64,000 nt of DNA, from assembly GCA_944363505.1 (NCBI GenBank), contig CALVUD010000003.1, positions 69,783 to 133,782 of the forward strand. Direction: 5' to 3'. Of this stretch, positions 26,438-34,837 are shown in pieces. This stretch comes from an uncultured Clostridia bacterium (GTDB lineage: Bacteria > Bacillota > Clostridia > Christensenellales > DTU072). The position numbers and the translations under genes were made by a program. Position 1 is the stretch's first letter; every line of letters begins with the position of its first letter. The notes beneath the pieces were generated by a model. That model made no database searches, was not told the DNA's origin, and was given only the letters and a program-made list of their open reading frames with translations.

Positions 26438-26466
26438 ATTATATAAAAAAATATCGGATTTTGCAA
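26438..26466 (-). promoter_or_regulatory. Promoter of galU
   Basis: On the minus strand: TTGCAA (26461-26466), 17-base spacer, TATAAT (26438-26443), leader with a GAGGT ribosome site. Its -35 box is only 26 bases from that of the divergent glf promoter. Confidence 0.8.
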
Positions 26467-26492
26467 CATATATTTATTGGGCGCGTATACGA

Positions 26493-26520
26493 TTGACCTT
26501 TCCGCGCTTTATGTTATAAT
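26493..26520 (+). promoter_or_regulatory. Promoter of glf
   Basis: TTGACC (26493-26498), 16-base spacer, TATAAT (26515-26520). The leader of about 38 bases carries AAAAGGA, spaced correctly only for the ATG at 26566. Confidence 0.8.
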
Positions 26521-26565
26521 AAAAATACCCATAAAACACATCTGTCGTACAAAAGGATGAACCCG

Positions 26566-27693
26566 ATGGAAGAAAAGAATTTTGAAAAAAACCGTTACGA
26601 TTATCTCGTCGTGGGCGCGGGATTGTTCGGCGCCGTATTCGCGAACCGCGCCGCCGCCGCGGGGAAAAGGGTGATGGTGATAGACAAACGTCCCTACGTC
26701 GGCGGCAACGTCTATACCCGCGAAGTCGAAGGCATAAACGTGCACGTTTACGGCGCGCACATTTTTCATACTTCCGACGAACGAGTATGGGAGTTCGTCA
26801 ACCGTTTCGCGCGTTTCAACGACTACGTCAACAGGGTGGTCGCGGACTATAACGGCGTCAGGTACAGCATGCCGTTCAATATGTACACGTTCGAAAAACT
26901 GTGGGGCGTAACCACCCCCGAAGCCGCCAAAGCCGTTATAGAATCTCAGATAAAGGAAGCGGGCATAGGCGAGATCACCAATCTCGAAGAACAGGCGATC
27001 AGCATGGTCGGAACGGACGTGTACCGCACGCTCGTCAAGGGCTATACCGAAAAGCAATGGGGACGCCCGGCGACCAAGCTGCCGCCTTCCATAATAAAAA
27101 GGCTGCCGCTCAGGTTTACCTACGACGACAACTATTTCAACGACAAATACCAGGGCATCCCGATAGGCGGATATACCGCGATGGTCGAAAAAATGCTGGA
27201 AGGAATCCCGGTCAGAACGGGTACGGAATACCGCGATTTCGTCTCCGGAACGGACGCCGGGTTCGGCAAGACAGTGTATACGGGAATGATCGACGAATTT
27301 TTCGGATTCAGTCTGGGAAAACTGGCGTACCGCAGTCTGCGCTTCGAAACCGAGGTTCTGGACAAACCCGATTTTCAGGGTAACGCCGTCGTGAACTATA
27401 CCTCTTTCGACGTTCCTTATACGCGCATAATCGAACACAAGTATTTCGAAAACGCCTCGTCGCCAAGGACGGTCATCAGCCGCGAATATCCCGACGCTTA
27501 CGAGGACGGCAAAGAAGCGTATTATACCGTAAACGACGAGGAAAACGCAGCGCTCTATAATAAATACAAGGAAACGGCACGCCGCCTCGCCCCCGACGTT
27601 ATTTTCGGCGGCAGGTTGGGAGAATACAAGTATTACGATATGGACAAGGTGATAGCCTCTGCGCTGGCGCTTGCCGACGAGGAACTGAAATAG
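26566..27693 (+). CDS. glf: UDP-galactopyranose mutase
   Basis: A 375-residue flavoenzyme. I prefer the ATG at 26566 because the ribosome site AAAAGGA abuts the ATG at 26557 and is correctly spaced only for the later one. The FAD site LVVGAGLFGAVFAN is at the N-terminus, followed by YVGGNVYTREVEGINVHVYGAHIFHT, the Glf signature, and later YTEKQWGRPATKLP and RTVISREYP. The enzyme converts UDP-galactopyranose to UDP-galactofuranose, so the surface glycan made by this locus probably contains galactofuranose. It needs reduced FAD. Confidence 0.96.
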   Translation: MEEKNFEKNRYDYLVVGAGLFGAVFANRAAAAGKRVMVIDKRPYVGGNVYTREVEGINVHVYGAHIFHTSDERVWEFVNRFARFNDYVNRVVADYNGVRYSMPFNMYTFEKLWGVTTPEAAKAVIESQIKEAGIGEITNLEEQAISMVGTDVYRTLVKGYTEKQWGRPATKLPPSIIKRLPLRFTYDDNYFNDKYQGIPIGGYTAMVEKMLEGIPVRTGTEYRDFVSGTDAGFGKTVYTGMIDEFFGFSLGKLAYRSLRFETEVLDKPDFQGNAVVNYTSFDVPYTRIIEHKYFENASSPRTVISREYPDAYEDGKEAYYTVNDEENAALYNKYKETARRLAPDVIFGGRLGEYKYYDMDKVIASALALADEELK

Positions 27694-27719
27694 AGCGGCA
27701 ACAACCTTTTCTCAAATAC

Positions 27720-27744
27720 GCCCGGAATTTCCCCGGGCTTTTTT
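27720..27744 (+). terminator. Terminator after glf
   Basis: Stem GCCCGG / CCGGGC with a 7-base loop, followed by six T. Confidence 0.8.
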
Positions 27745-27785
27745 GTGCGATAACGTCGCTGTTTTCGGCGATTTCGGCGGATAAA

Positions 27786-27840
27786 AAATTTTTCGACAAA
27801 AATTTCGTTTAAAAATTTATATAAATTGCTTGACAAATTC
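27786..27840. repeat. Phased AAATT(T) repeats upstream of the RHH-clpB promoter
   Basis: AAATTT or AAATT cores are centred near 27788, 27802, 27815, 27825 and 27837, about 10-14 bases apart. The last overlaps the -35 box. Such helically phased A/T tracts can be intrinsic bends, UP elements, or a string of half-sites for a ribbon-helix-helix protein such as the one encoded just downstream. Confidence 0.5.
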
Positions 27841-27858
27841 TCGCTTCGGATATATCTT
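27830..27858 (+). promoter_or_regulatory. Promoter of the RHH-clpB operon
   Basis: Perfect TTGACA (27830-27835), 17-base spacer, TATCTT (27853-27858). A leader of about 25 bases ends in AAGGAGG. No CIRCE element or CtsR heptad repeat was seen, although clpB genes are commonly controlled by these. Confidence 0.7.
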
Positions 27859-27889
27859 ATACTCGAAAAGAAAAGGAGGCGAACGCATC

Positions 27890-28543
27890 ATGAAAAAGAA
27901 CATGTACAGTCTGATGCTTTCGGAGGACGTCATTCGCGCGATCGACGAACTCGCCGCGGAGCAGGGGACGAACAGATCAAATCTGATAAACCAGATACTT
28001 GCCGAACACGTATCGCTCGTTACGCCCGAAAAGCACGTCGGACGGGTCTTCGACATGATATGCTCGCTGATGGACGGGCGCGGGAATTACCGCACTTACG
28101 CCGAGCCGAACAATCTGACGATGTCGATAAAGAGCGTATTGAAGTATCACTACCGTCCCACGATCCGATACGAAGTCGAAATGGCGCGGTCTTCGGACGA
28201 GGCGACGGGCCGGATAAAGATCAATTTCCGCACCACTTCGTCCGAGCTTATGATGGAGCTGACGAAATTTTTCAAACTCTGGATGCGGCTGGAGAGCGTC
28301 TATCTGATCCCCTGTTTCGGGTGTGCTCCCGAATACGCGGTGGAGCCGGGGCGTTTCCGTCGTACTTTCAGGATGTACGGAGACGGTCCGTTCACGGACG
28401 AAGAACTCAGCGACGCCATAGCGGCATACGTCGCGGCGTTCGACGAAATACTGAAAAAATACCTTGCGGGCGAATACGCCTCCGCCGAGGAAATAGAAAA
28501 CGAATATCTGAGGTATCTCAACAGCGGAGTCAGGCTGATATAA
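27890..28543 (+). CDS. Ribbon-helix-helix protein with an unrecognised C-terminal domain
   Basis: A 217-residue protein starting at the ATG with an AAGGAGG site. Residues 4-45 (MYSLMLSEDVIRAIDELAAEQGTNRSNLINQILAEH) match a CopG/MetJ-type ribbon-helix-helix DNA-binding unit: a short strand, then two helices with the conserved G-x-N/S-R-S turn. The remaining 170 residues form a separate mixed alpha/beta domain that I do not recognise. The gene has its own promoter and is followed 21 bases later by clpB, which suggests a regulator, perhaps autoregulatory, of the chaperone. This regulatory role is inference from gene order only. Confidence 0.75.
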   Translation: MKKNMYSLMLSEDVIRAIDELAAEQGTNRSNLINQILAEHVSLVTPEKHVGRVFDMICSLMDGRGNYRTYAEPNNLTMSIKSVLKYHYRPTIRYEVEMARSSDEATGRIKINFRTTSSELMMELTKFFKLWMRLESVYLIPCFGCAPEYAVEPGRFRRTFRMYGDGPFTDEELSDAIAAYVAAFDEILKKYLAGEYASAEEIENEYLRYLNSGVRLI

Positions 28544-28564
28544 CTTACAAGAGGAGGTGAGACC

Positions 28565-31162
28565 ATGAACGCTCAGAAATTTACGAAAAAGGCGCTCGAA
28601 GCACTTAATTCGGCGCAAAGCATAGCCATAGAAAATCAAAACATGCAGATAATGCCGGAGCATCTGTTATACGCTCTGTGCGACCAGGACGGCGGACTGA
28701 TCCCGGGACTTTTGAAGAAAGCGGGCGTCGATACCGACAAACTGATCGCAATGCTGGACGGCGAGATCTCCAAGATGCCCGCCGTCAGCGGATCGGGCAG
28801 GGAACCGGACAAAATCTACGTCGCGCCGCTCACCGACAAGATCCTGACGGACGCGGAGCGGCTTGCCGCCGCCCAGACCGACGAGTACGTTTCCGTGGAG
28901 CACATAATGCTGTCGATATTCGATCACGCCACGGACGGCATCAAATCGGTATTCCGCGCGCTGGGGATAACGAAAGCGGCGTTCACCGCCGAGCTTAAAA
29001 AGGTCAAGACGGACCGCGTAACCAGCGACGAACCCGAAAACGCATACGACGCGCTGTCGAAGTACGGTTTCGACCTCGTTCAGCGCGCGAAAGAACAAAA
29101 ACTCGATCCCGTCATCGGCAGGGATTCCGAGATAAGGAACGTGATCAGGATCCTTTCCAGAAAGACCAAGAACAACCCGGTGCTGATAGGCGAACCGGGC
29201 GTAGGCAAAACGGCGGTCGTGGAAGGGCTTGCCCAAAGGATAGTGCGCGGCGACGTGCCCGAGGGGCTTAAGGACAAGACGATCTTCGCGTTGGACATGG
29301 GCGCGCTGATAGCGGGCGCCAAATTCCGCGGGGAGTTCGAGGAAAGGTTGAAGGCGGTCCTGAACGACATCCGTAAAAGCGAGGGCAAAACGCTGTTGTT
29401 CATCGACGAACTGCATACGATAGTGGGCGCTGGCAAAAGCGACGGCGCCATGGACGCGGGCAACCTTTTAAAGCCGATGCTGGCGAGAGGCGAACTGCAC
29501 TGTATCGGCGCGACCACTTTGGACGAATACAGAAAGTATATAGAAAAAGACGCCGCGCTTGAGCGTCGTTTCCAGCCCGTTACCGTGGACGAACCGAGCG
29601 TCGAGGACACCGTATCCATACTGCGCGGACTGAAGGAAAGATACGAAGTGTATCACGGCGTACAGATCCACGATTCGGCGCTGATAGCGGCGGCGACGCT
29701 GTCGAACAGGTACATTTCCGACCGTTTCCTGCCCGACAAGGCGATAGACCTCGTGGACGAAGCTTCCGCGACGATCCGTACCGAGATCGATTCCATGCCT
29801 CAGGAAATGGACGACATAGCGAGAAGGATAATGCAGCTCGAGATCGAGGAAATGGCTCTGAATAAGGAAACGGACAACCTTTCCAAAGAGAGGCTCGGCG
29901 ATATCCGCAAGGAACTTGCCGAACAAAAGGACGCTTTCAACGAAATGAAAGTGCAATGGGAGCGCGAAAAGGAGAGTATTCATCTTGTCAGCGACCTGAA
30001 AGCGGAGATAGAGAAGAAAAACGGCGAGATCGAGGAAGCGCAGCGCGTGGGCGATTATGCCAAAGCCGCCGAACTCAAGTACAGCAAGCTGCCCGAACTC
30101 CAGAAAAAGCTGGAGGAAGCGGTAAAAGCGGGCGGCAAGAAACATTCGTTGCTTCGCGACACCGTAACCGAAGAGGAAATCGCGAGAGTTGTCTCGCGCT
30201 GGACGGGGATCCCGCTGAACAAGCTTATGGAAGGCGAACGCGAAAAGATACTGCACCTGGACGAAATCCTCCATAAGCGCGTTATAGGTCAGGACGAGGC
30301 GGTTACCAAGGTAACCGAGGCGATAATCCGCTCCCGCGCGGGGATCGCGGACCCGAACCGTCCGATAGGTTCGTTCATGTTCCTGGGTCCCACGGGCGTG
30401 GGCAAGACGGAACTTGCCAAGGCGCTTGCGGAGAGCCTGTTCGACGACGAGCACAACCTCGTCAGGATAGACATGACCGAGTATATGGAAAAATTCTCGG
30501 TATCCCGTCTTATCGGCGCGCCTCCCGGATACGTAGGATACGACGAGGGCGGACAGCTGACCGAGGCGGTGCGCAGAAAGCCGTATTCGGTGGTGCTGTT
30601 CGACGAGATAGAAAAGGCGCATCCGGACGTATTCAACATATTGCTCCAGGTGCTCGACGACGGCAGGATAACCGATTCGCAGGGCAGGACCGTAGACTTC
30701 AAAAACACGATCATTATCCTGACTTCCAACCTCGGTTCGCAGTATCTTATCGACGGCATAACCGCCGACGGCGAGATCTCGGACGAAGCCAAAGAGCAGG
30801 TCGGCGCGCTGCTGAAGGAAAACTTCCGTCCGGAGTTTCTGAACAGACTGGACGAGATAGTGTACTATAAACCGCTGACGCGCGACGACGTGGGCAAGAT
30901 CGCGGAACTGTTGCTGAAAGGACTGTCGAAACGCCTTGCCGAAAAACAGCTCGGGCTTGAGATCACGCCCGCGGCGAAACGGCTGATCGTCGAAAACGGC
31001 TACGATCCCGTCTACGGCGCGCGACCCTTGAAACGCTATCTGCAGAGCCGTATCGAAACGCTGATCGCGCGCACGATAATAGCCGAGGAACTCTCTCAGG
31101 GCGACGTCATCGAAGTGGGCGAGAAAAACGGCGACTTCGTCGTGGAGATAAAACGCAAATAA
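28565..31162 (+). CDS. clpB: ATP-dependent disaggregase ClpB
   Basis: An 865-residue AAA+ chaperone. Domains in order: Clp N-domain (about 1-150), first ATPase with Walker [14 protein letters not shown] (about 208), the long coiled-coil M-domain (about 400-520) that distinguishes ClpB from ClpA/C, and the second ATPase with [13 protein letters not shown] (about 607) and [21 protein letters not shown]. The C-terminal [12 protein letters not shown] sensor-2 region is present. It rescues aggregated proteins together with DnaK. No ClpP-binding tripeptide loop is apparent. It has a strong AGGAGGTGA site and is probably transcribed from the promoter before the RHH gene. Confidence 0.97.
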   Translation: MNAQKFTKKALEALNSAQSIAIENQNMQIMPEHLLYALCDQDGGLIPGLLKKAGVDTDKLIAMLDGEISKMPAVSGSGREPDKIYVAPLTDKILTDAERLAAAQTDEYVSVEHIMLSIFDHATDGIKSVFRALGITKAAFTAELKKVKTDRVTSDEPENAYDALSKYGFDLVQRAKEQKLDPVIGRDSEIRNVIRILSRKTKNNPVLIGEPGVGKTAVVEGLAQRIVRGDVPEGLKDKTIFALDMGALIAGAKFRGEFEERLKAVLNDIRKSEGKTLLFIDELHTIVGAGKSDGAMDAGNLLKPMLARGELHCIGATTLDEYRKYIEKDAALERRFQPVTVDEPSVEDTVSILRGLKERYEVYHGVQIHDSALIAAATLSNRYISDRFLPDKAIDLVDEASATIRTEIDSMPQEMDDIARRIMQLEIEEMALNKETDNLSKERLGDIRKELAEQKDAFNEMKVQWEREKESIHLVSDLKAEIEKKNGEIEEAQRVGDYAKAAELKYSKLPELQKKLEEAVKAGGKKHSLLRDTVTEEEIARVVSRWTGIPLNKLMEGEREKILHLDEILHKRVIGQDEAVTKVTEAIIRSRAGIADPNRPIGSFMFLGPTGVGKTELAKALAESLFDDEHNLVRIDMTEYMEKFSVSRLIGAPPGYVGYDEGGQLTEAVRRKPYSVVLFDEIEKAHPDVFNILLQVLDDGRITDSQGRTVDFKNTIIILTSNLGSQYLIDGITADGEISDEAKEQVGALLKENFRPEFLNRLDEIVYYKPLTRDDVGKIAELLLKGLSKRLAEKQLGLEITPAAKRLIVENGYDPVYGARPLKRYLQSRIETLIARTIIAEELSQGDVIEVGEKNGDFVVEIKRK

Positions 31163-31166
31163 AAGT

Positions 31167-31192
31167 CGGAGGGGCTTCCCTCCGCCTTTTTT
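31167..31192 (+). terminator. Terminator after clpB
   Basis: Perfect 7-base stem CGGAGGG / CCCTCCG with loop GCTT, followed shortly by TTTTTT. Confidence 0.85.
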
Positions 31193-31195
31193 GCC

Positions 31196-31224
31196 TTGAC
31201 GGGAAGGGTAAAACGCGGTACAAT
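31196..31224 (+). promoter_or_regulatory. Promoter of the aldo/keto reductase
   Basis: TTGACG (31196-31201), 17-base spacer, TACAAT (31219-31224). The leader is long, about 94 bases, to the ATG at 31325, with GGACGGAGGCGGT as ribosome site. Confidence 0.7.
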
Positions 31225-31324
31225 TTAATCGGAAATAGCTCGGCGCGCCTTACGGGCGTGCCGTGTATTTCGAAAAAGGGTAACCTAAAACGCGAAAAAG
31301 GATGCCCGAACGGACGGAGGCGGT

Positions 31325-32434
31325 ATGGAAAAATTCGACGGGATCAAGAAACGTTTCGGCTTCGGATGTATGCGGCTGCCCACCAGGGCGGGGCTTATGG
31401 ACATCAAGCAGTTCAGCCGTATGACAGACCGGTTTTTAGAGGCCGGCTTCAATTATTTCGATACCGCGCGCGGGTATATGCTCGGCAGGAGCGAGGGCGC
31501 CGTCAGAAAGGCGCTGACTTCGAGGTATCCGAGAGACGCTTTCGTTTTGACGGATAAGTTATCCTCGCATTGCTTCAAAAAGGAATCCGACATTCCGAAA
31601 ATTCTGGAGGCGCAGTTGAAAGACTGCGGCGTGGACTATTTCGATTTTTACCTGATGCACGCTCAGGACAGGAAGCTTTACAAAAAGTACACCGAGCTGA
31701 ACGCCTACGAACAGGCGGCGCGCTTCAAGCGCGAAGGCAAGGTAAAACACGTCGGGCTGTCCTTTCACGACAACGCCGAAATTCTGGACAAAATACTTAC
31801 CGAGCACCCCGAGATCGAGATAGTGCAGATACAGTTCAACTACCTCGATTATTTCGACGAGTCGGTGGAGAGCAAAAAGTGCTATGACGTATGTATGAAG
31901 CACGACAAGCCCGTAATAGTCATGGAACCCGTAAAAGGCGGGCTGTTGGCAAAACTTCCCGAAGACGCCGCCGAAGTTTTCGCCGCGCTCGGCGACGCCT
32001 CTCCCGCAAGTTACGCGCTGCGATTCGCGGCGGGCTTCGAAGGCGTCAGAATGATTTTAAGCGGTATGTCGGACGAAAAAATGCTCGAGGAAAACATAGG
32101 GACAATGTCCGATCCGAAGCCGCTTTCGGCCGGGGAAGCCGAAGCCGTGGCGCGGGTCGGGGAAATACTTCGGGGAAAGGGCGATATCGCGTGTACGGCG
32201 TGCCGCTACTGTCTGGAGGGTTGTCCCAAGCATATCCCGATCCCCGATCTGTTTGCGTGTCTGAACGCAAAAAGGTCGCTCGGCGACAAAGGCGCGGATT
32301 GTTACTATGCCATACACACCGCCGAGGGCGGCAGGGCGAAAGAGTGTTTGGGTTGCGGCGCTTGCGAGAAAGTCTGTCCCCAGCACCTTGAAATCAGAAA
32401 ACTGTTAAAGGAAGTTTCCAAAGCCTTCGATTAA
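31325..32434 (+). CDS. Aldo/keto reductase with C-terminal 4Fe-4S sites
   Basis: A 369-residue protein. Residues 1-260 are an aldo/keto reductase barrel: FGFGCMRLP, NYFDTARGY (catalytic Asp/Tyr region), LMHAQD and KVKHVGLSFHD. The C-terminal 110 residues carry CTACRYCLEGCPKHIPIP and CLGCGACEKVCPQHLEIR, two CxxCxxCxxxCP cluster motifs. This fused architecture is widespread in anaerobes. It probably uses ferredoxin-type electrons along with or instead of NADPH, but the physiological substrate is unknown. It converges with a ferredoxin gene and shares its terminator. Confidence 0.9.
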   Translation: MEKFDGIKKRFGFGCMRLPTRAGLMDIKQFSRMTDRFLEAGFNYFDTARGYMLGRSEGAVRKALTSRYPRDAFVLTDKLSSHCFKKESDIPKILEAQLKDCGVDYFDFYLMHAQDRKLYKKYTELNAYEQAARFKREGKVKHVGLSFHDNAEILDKILTEHPEIEIVQIQFNYLDYFDESVESKKCYDVCMKHDKPVIVMEPVKGGLLAKLPEDAAEVFAALGDASPASYALRFAAGFEGVRMILSGMSDEKMLEENIGTMSDPKPLSAGEAEAVARVGEILRGKGDIACTACRYCLEGCPKHIPIPDLFACLNAKRSLGDKGADCYYAIHTAEGGRAKECLGCGACEKVCPQHLEIRKLLKEVSKAFD

Positions 32435-32437
32435 AAA

Positions 32438-32466
32438 CGAAAAAGCGCCGTCAAGGCGCTTTTTTA
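32438..32466. terminator. Bidirectional terminator between the aldo/keto reductase and ferredoxin genes
   Basis: Stem AAAAGCGCC / GGCGCTTTT with loop GTCAA. A-runs and T-runs on both flanks serve both converging genes. Confidence 0.9.
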
Positions 32467-32479
32467 ACGTTTCGCGCGC

Positions 32480-32860
32480 TTATTCCGCGTATTCTACCAT
32501 AACGGCCTGCGGCTTGCACTTTGCTGCGCAAACTCCGCAGCGTATACACGCGCTTTCGTCGATGCGGAAGGGGCTTTTTATAACGCCCGTGATCGCCGCG
32601 ACGGGACAGTTGCGGCTGCAAAGCGAGCAGCCTATACATTTCGACTCGTCGATACGGACGCGTTTTATCGCGCGGTGCCCGGGCGCGGGTGAGATACATA
32701 CCGCCGGACAGGTTTCGGCGCACTGCCCGCATCCCGCGCATTTTTCGCCGACGGCATAATAATGCCTGCCGTTTTCCTCTTGCTCGGTTATCGCGCCGAA
32801 CGGGCAGACGTATTCGCAATAGCCGCAGTCCACGCATTTTTCTTTGTCGATAAGGTACAT
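32480..32860 (-). CDS. Ferredoxin-type protein with four 4Fe-4S motifs
   Basis: A 126-residue protein made of four consecutive CxxCxxCxxxC motifs: CVDCGYCEYVCP, CAGCGQCAETCP, CIGCSLCSRNCP and CIRCGVCAAKCK. The first three are followed by the usual Pro; the fourth has Lys before Pro. It is therefore a double-length polyferredoxin, presumably a cytoplasmic electron carrier or the electron-transfer subunit of an unidentified oxidoreductase. The start is supported by GAGGA about 10 bases upstream. It may be co-transcribed with the glycoside hydrolase upstream on the same strand (gap 57 bases), though a hairpin lies in that gap. Confidence 0.9.
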   Translation of the reverse strand: MYLIDKEKCVDCGYCEYVCPFGAITEQEENGRHYYAVGEKCAGCGQCAETCPAVCISPAPGHRAIKRVRIDESKCIGCSLCSRNCPVAAITGVIKSPFRIDESACIRCGVCAAKCKPQAVMVEYAE

Positions 32861-32917
32861 TCCGCAATCCTCGCTTTTATCAAAAACCGATCCGCGTCGC
32901 CTAAAAGGCGGGGCGGG

Positions 32918-34675
32918 TTACAGCTTCAGTTTCGCGTTCAGTTTTTTAAGCCTTTCGGGGTCGAGCTTTAATATCTTTCTGTCATAGGTGTACAGGCCGT
33001 TGATCTCGTCCTCGACGTCCGAAAGCTGGGTGTATACCGTCGCGGAAAGCCCGTCGGGTATCAGCGGCAGTATCTGATGCTCGAACAGACGGTGGTAGGC
33101 GTTGTCGAAAGACACCGTATCCGCAAATTTTCTGTATCCGAACGACTTGGTTTTGTTAAAGACGTGTCCCTCTATCTTTACGGAGTAGCCGCCGAATTCG
33201 GAGAGTATCACTGTCCTGCCGAGCTTGTCGGGTTTAGGAATGGAAACGGGTTTGAAATAGATATGCAGGGAGCAAAAATCCCCGCCGCCCTGATCGTGCC
33301 AGCCGCTGGCGTGGTCCACGGGACGGGTGGGATCCAGAGCGCGCACGAAATCGGTGGCTTTCAGCGCGTCGAATTGTCCCCACGATTCGTTGAACGGCAC
33401 CCACAGTGCTATGGAAACGCAGTTATATAATCCCAAAACCGTTCTTTCGGTATCCGTATAATATTCTTTTCTGCCCTCCGCGTCCTGTCTGCCGAACAGC
33501 TTGTACTTGGAGTCGTCGGGCGGCAGATGCAAAAATCCTCTGATTCCGTTCAGCACGGTATTCGCGCCCATGCCGCCGTTGACCATGTCCTGCCACACCA
33601 GCATTCCCAGCCTGTCGCAGTGATAGTACCAGCGCATCGGCTCCAGTTTTATATGCTTTCTAAGCATGTTGAAGCCGAGCTTTTTCATCTCTGCAATGTC
33701 GAAGATCATCGCATCGTCGCTGGGCGGAGTATACAGCCCGTCGGGCCAGTAACCCTGGTCCAGAAGCCCGTTGTGGAAATAGGGTTTGTTATTCAGTTTA
33801 AGGCGCATCACGCCCGCGTCGTCCTTGCCCACCGAAAACTTGCGCATTCCGAAATAGGAAACGATGACGTCCTCGTTCACGACGACGACAAGGTCGTAAA
33901 GCGCGGGATTCTCGGGAGACCACAGTTCGTAGTTTTCGAATTTCAACGTGCATTTCCCGTTTATCAGACTGCCTTTCGCCATGACTTTGTCGCCCGCGTA
34001 AGCCACGGCTTCGCCCGAGGAATAGGGGGCGTTGGTCAGCACTCTGACCTCAAGAGAGTCGGAATCGATGTCCGGGGTCAGATACATTGCGGTAACGTAC
34101 ACGTCGGGCACGCTTTCCAGCCACACCGTCTGCCATATGCCCGATTGCGGAGTATAGAATATACCGCCGCGTTTTAATTTCTGTTTGCCTCTGGAGCCGG
34201 GAGCCGTGTCGGAGGGGTCGCTGACCTTGACGACCAGTTTGTTGTCGCCGTCTTTTAAAAAGTCGGTAATGTCCAGCGAGAAAGGATAGTAGCCGCCGCG
34301 GTGATATCCGACCTGTTTGTCGTTCAAATATACGGTGGCTTCGTAATCGACGGCGCCGAAGTTTAAAAGCACTCTGCCGCGGTTAAAGCCTTCCGGCAGA
34401 GAAAAGTATCTTTTGTAATAGAGGTATTCGCCCGGTTGGAGTATGCGTTCCACGCCGCTGAGTATCGATTCGGGCGAGAACGGCACCAGTATTTTCCCCG
34501 AATATACGGGGTTATCCAGGCGCATCGGGGTTATCGCGTAATCCCATTCGCCGTTGAGGTTCACATAGCTGTCGCGCCGCATCTGGGGGCGCGGATATTC
34601 CGGCAGCGGGCAGTTTACGTCCACGTTTTTTCCGAACTCTGTTATCAGTCTTTCGAATTCCTGTTTTTTCGCCAT
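32918..34675 (-). CDS. Glycoside hydrolase family 2 protein
   Basis: A 585-residue cytoplasmic enzyme. The start is set at the ATG at 34675, which has AAAGAGGTG upstream; an in-frame earlier ATG lies inside the operator-like repeat. The N-terminal jelly-roll sugar-binding domain contains LNGEWDYAI and VLLNFGAVDYEATVYLND; an Ig-like domain and a TIM barrel follow. The acid/base Glu is in VPFNESWGQFD (about residue 431) and the nucleophile Glu in ILSEFGGYS (about residue 491). Length matches compact beta-glucuronidase or beta-galactosidase-like members rather than LacZ. No signal peptide, so it acts on imported oligosaccharides. Substrate undetermined. Confidence 0.9.
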   Translation of the reverse strand: MAKKQEFERLITEFGKNVDVNCPLPEYPRPQMRRDSYVNLNGEWDYAITPMRLDNPVYSGKILVPFSPESILSGVERILQPGEYLYYKRYFSLPEGFNRGRVLLNFGAVDYEATVYLNDKQVGYHRGGYYPFSLDITDFLKDGDNKLVVKVSDPSDTAPGSRGKQKLKRGGIFYTPQSGIWQTVWLESVPDVYVTAMYLTPDIDSDSLEVRVLTNAPYSSGEAVAYAGDKVMAKGSLINGKCTLKFENYELWSPENPALYDLVVVVNEDVIVSYFGMRKFSVGKDDAGVMRLKLNNKPYFHNGLLDQGYWPDGLYTPPSDDAMIFDIAEMKKLGFNMLRKHIKLEPMRWYYHCDRLGMLVWQDMVNGGMGANTVLNGIRGFLHLPPDDSKYKLFGRQDAEGRKEYYTDTERTVLGLYNCVSIALWVPFNESWGQFDALKATDFVRALDPTRPVDHASGWHDQGGGDFCSLHIYFKPVSIPKPDKLGRTVILSEFGGYSVKIEGHVFNKTKSFGYRKFADTVSFDNAYHRLFEHQILPLIPDGLSATVYTQLSDVEDEINGLYTYDRKILKLDPERLKKLNAKLKL

Positions 34676-34697
34676 GGCATGCACCTCTTTAACGCAT

Positions 34698-34720
34698 TTG
34701 TTATACAAATAATATAACAA
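34698..34720. promoter_or_regulatory. Operator-like palindrome overlapping the -10 box of the GH2 gene
   Basis: Inverted repeat TTGTTATA-N7-TATAACAA, perfect 8-base arms, covering the -10 box. Its position fits repressor binding; no regulator gene is adjacent. Confidence 0.6.
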
Positions 34721-34739
34721 AAAAACGTGCGGAATGCAA
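34711..34739 (-). promoter_or_regulatory. Promoter of the GH2 gene
   Basis: On the minus strand: TTGCAT (34734-34739), 17-base spacer, TATATT (34711-34716). Confidence 0.7.
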
Positions 34740-34792
34740 GATTATAATTTTGCAAAAGCGGGTGCCGCCGCGACCGGGAAACGTCGCAAACG

Positions 34793-34816
34793 AAAACCGC
34801 GCCCCGTGAGGCGCGG
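34793..34816 (-). terminator. Terminator after the EEP phosphoesterase (glnN operon end)
   Basis: Read on the minus strand: CCGCGCC / GGCGCGG with a 6-base loop, followed by TTTT. Confidence 0.7.
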
Positions 34817-34837
34817 CAAAATGCGGAAACGGGTTTA

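Noticed and set aside
27700-27889. CIRCE or CtsR operator upstream of clpB
   Set aside because: No TTAGCACTC-N9-GAGTGCTAA repeat and no CtsR direct heptads were found.
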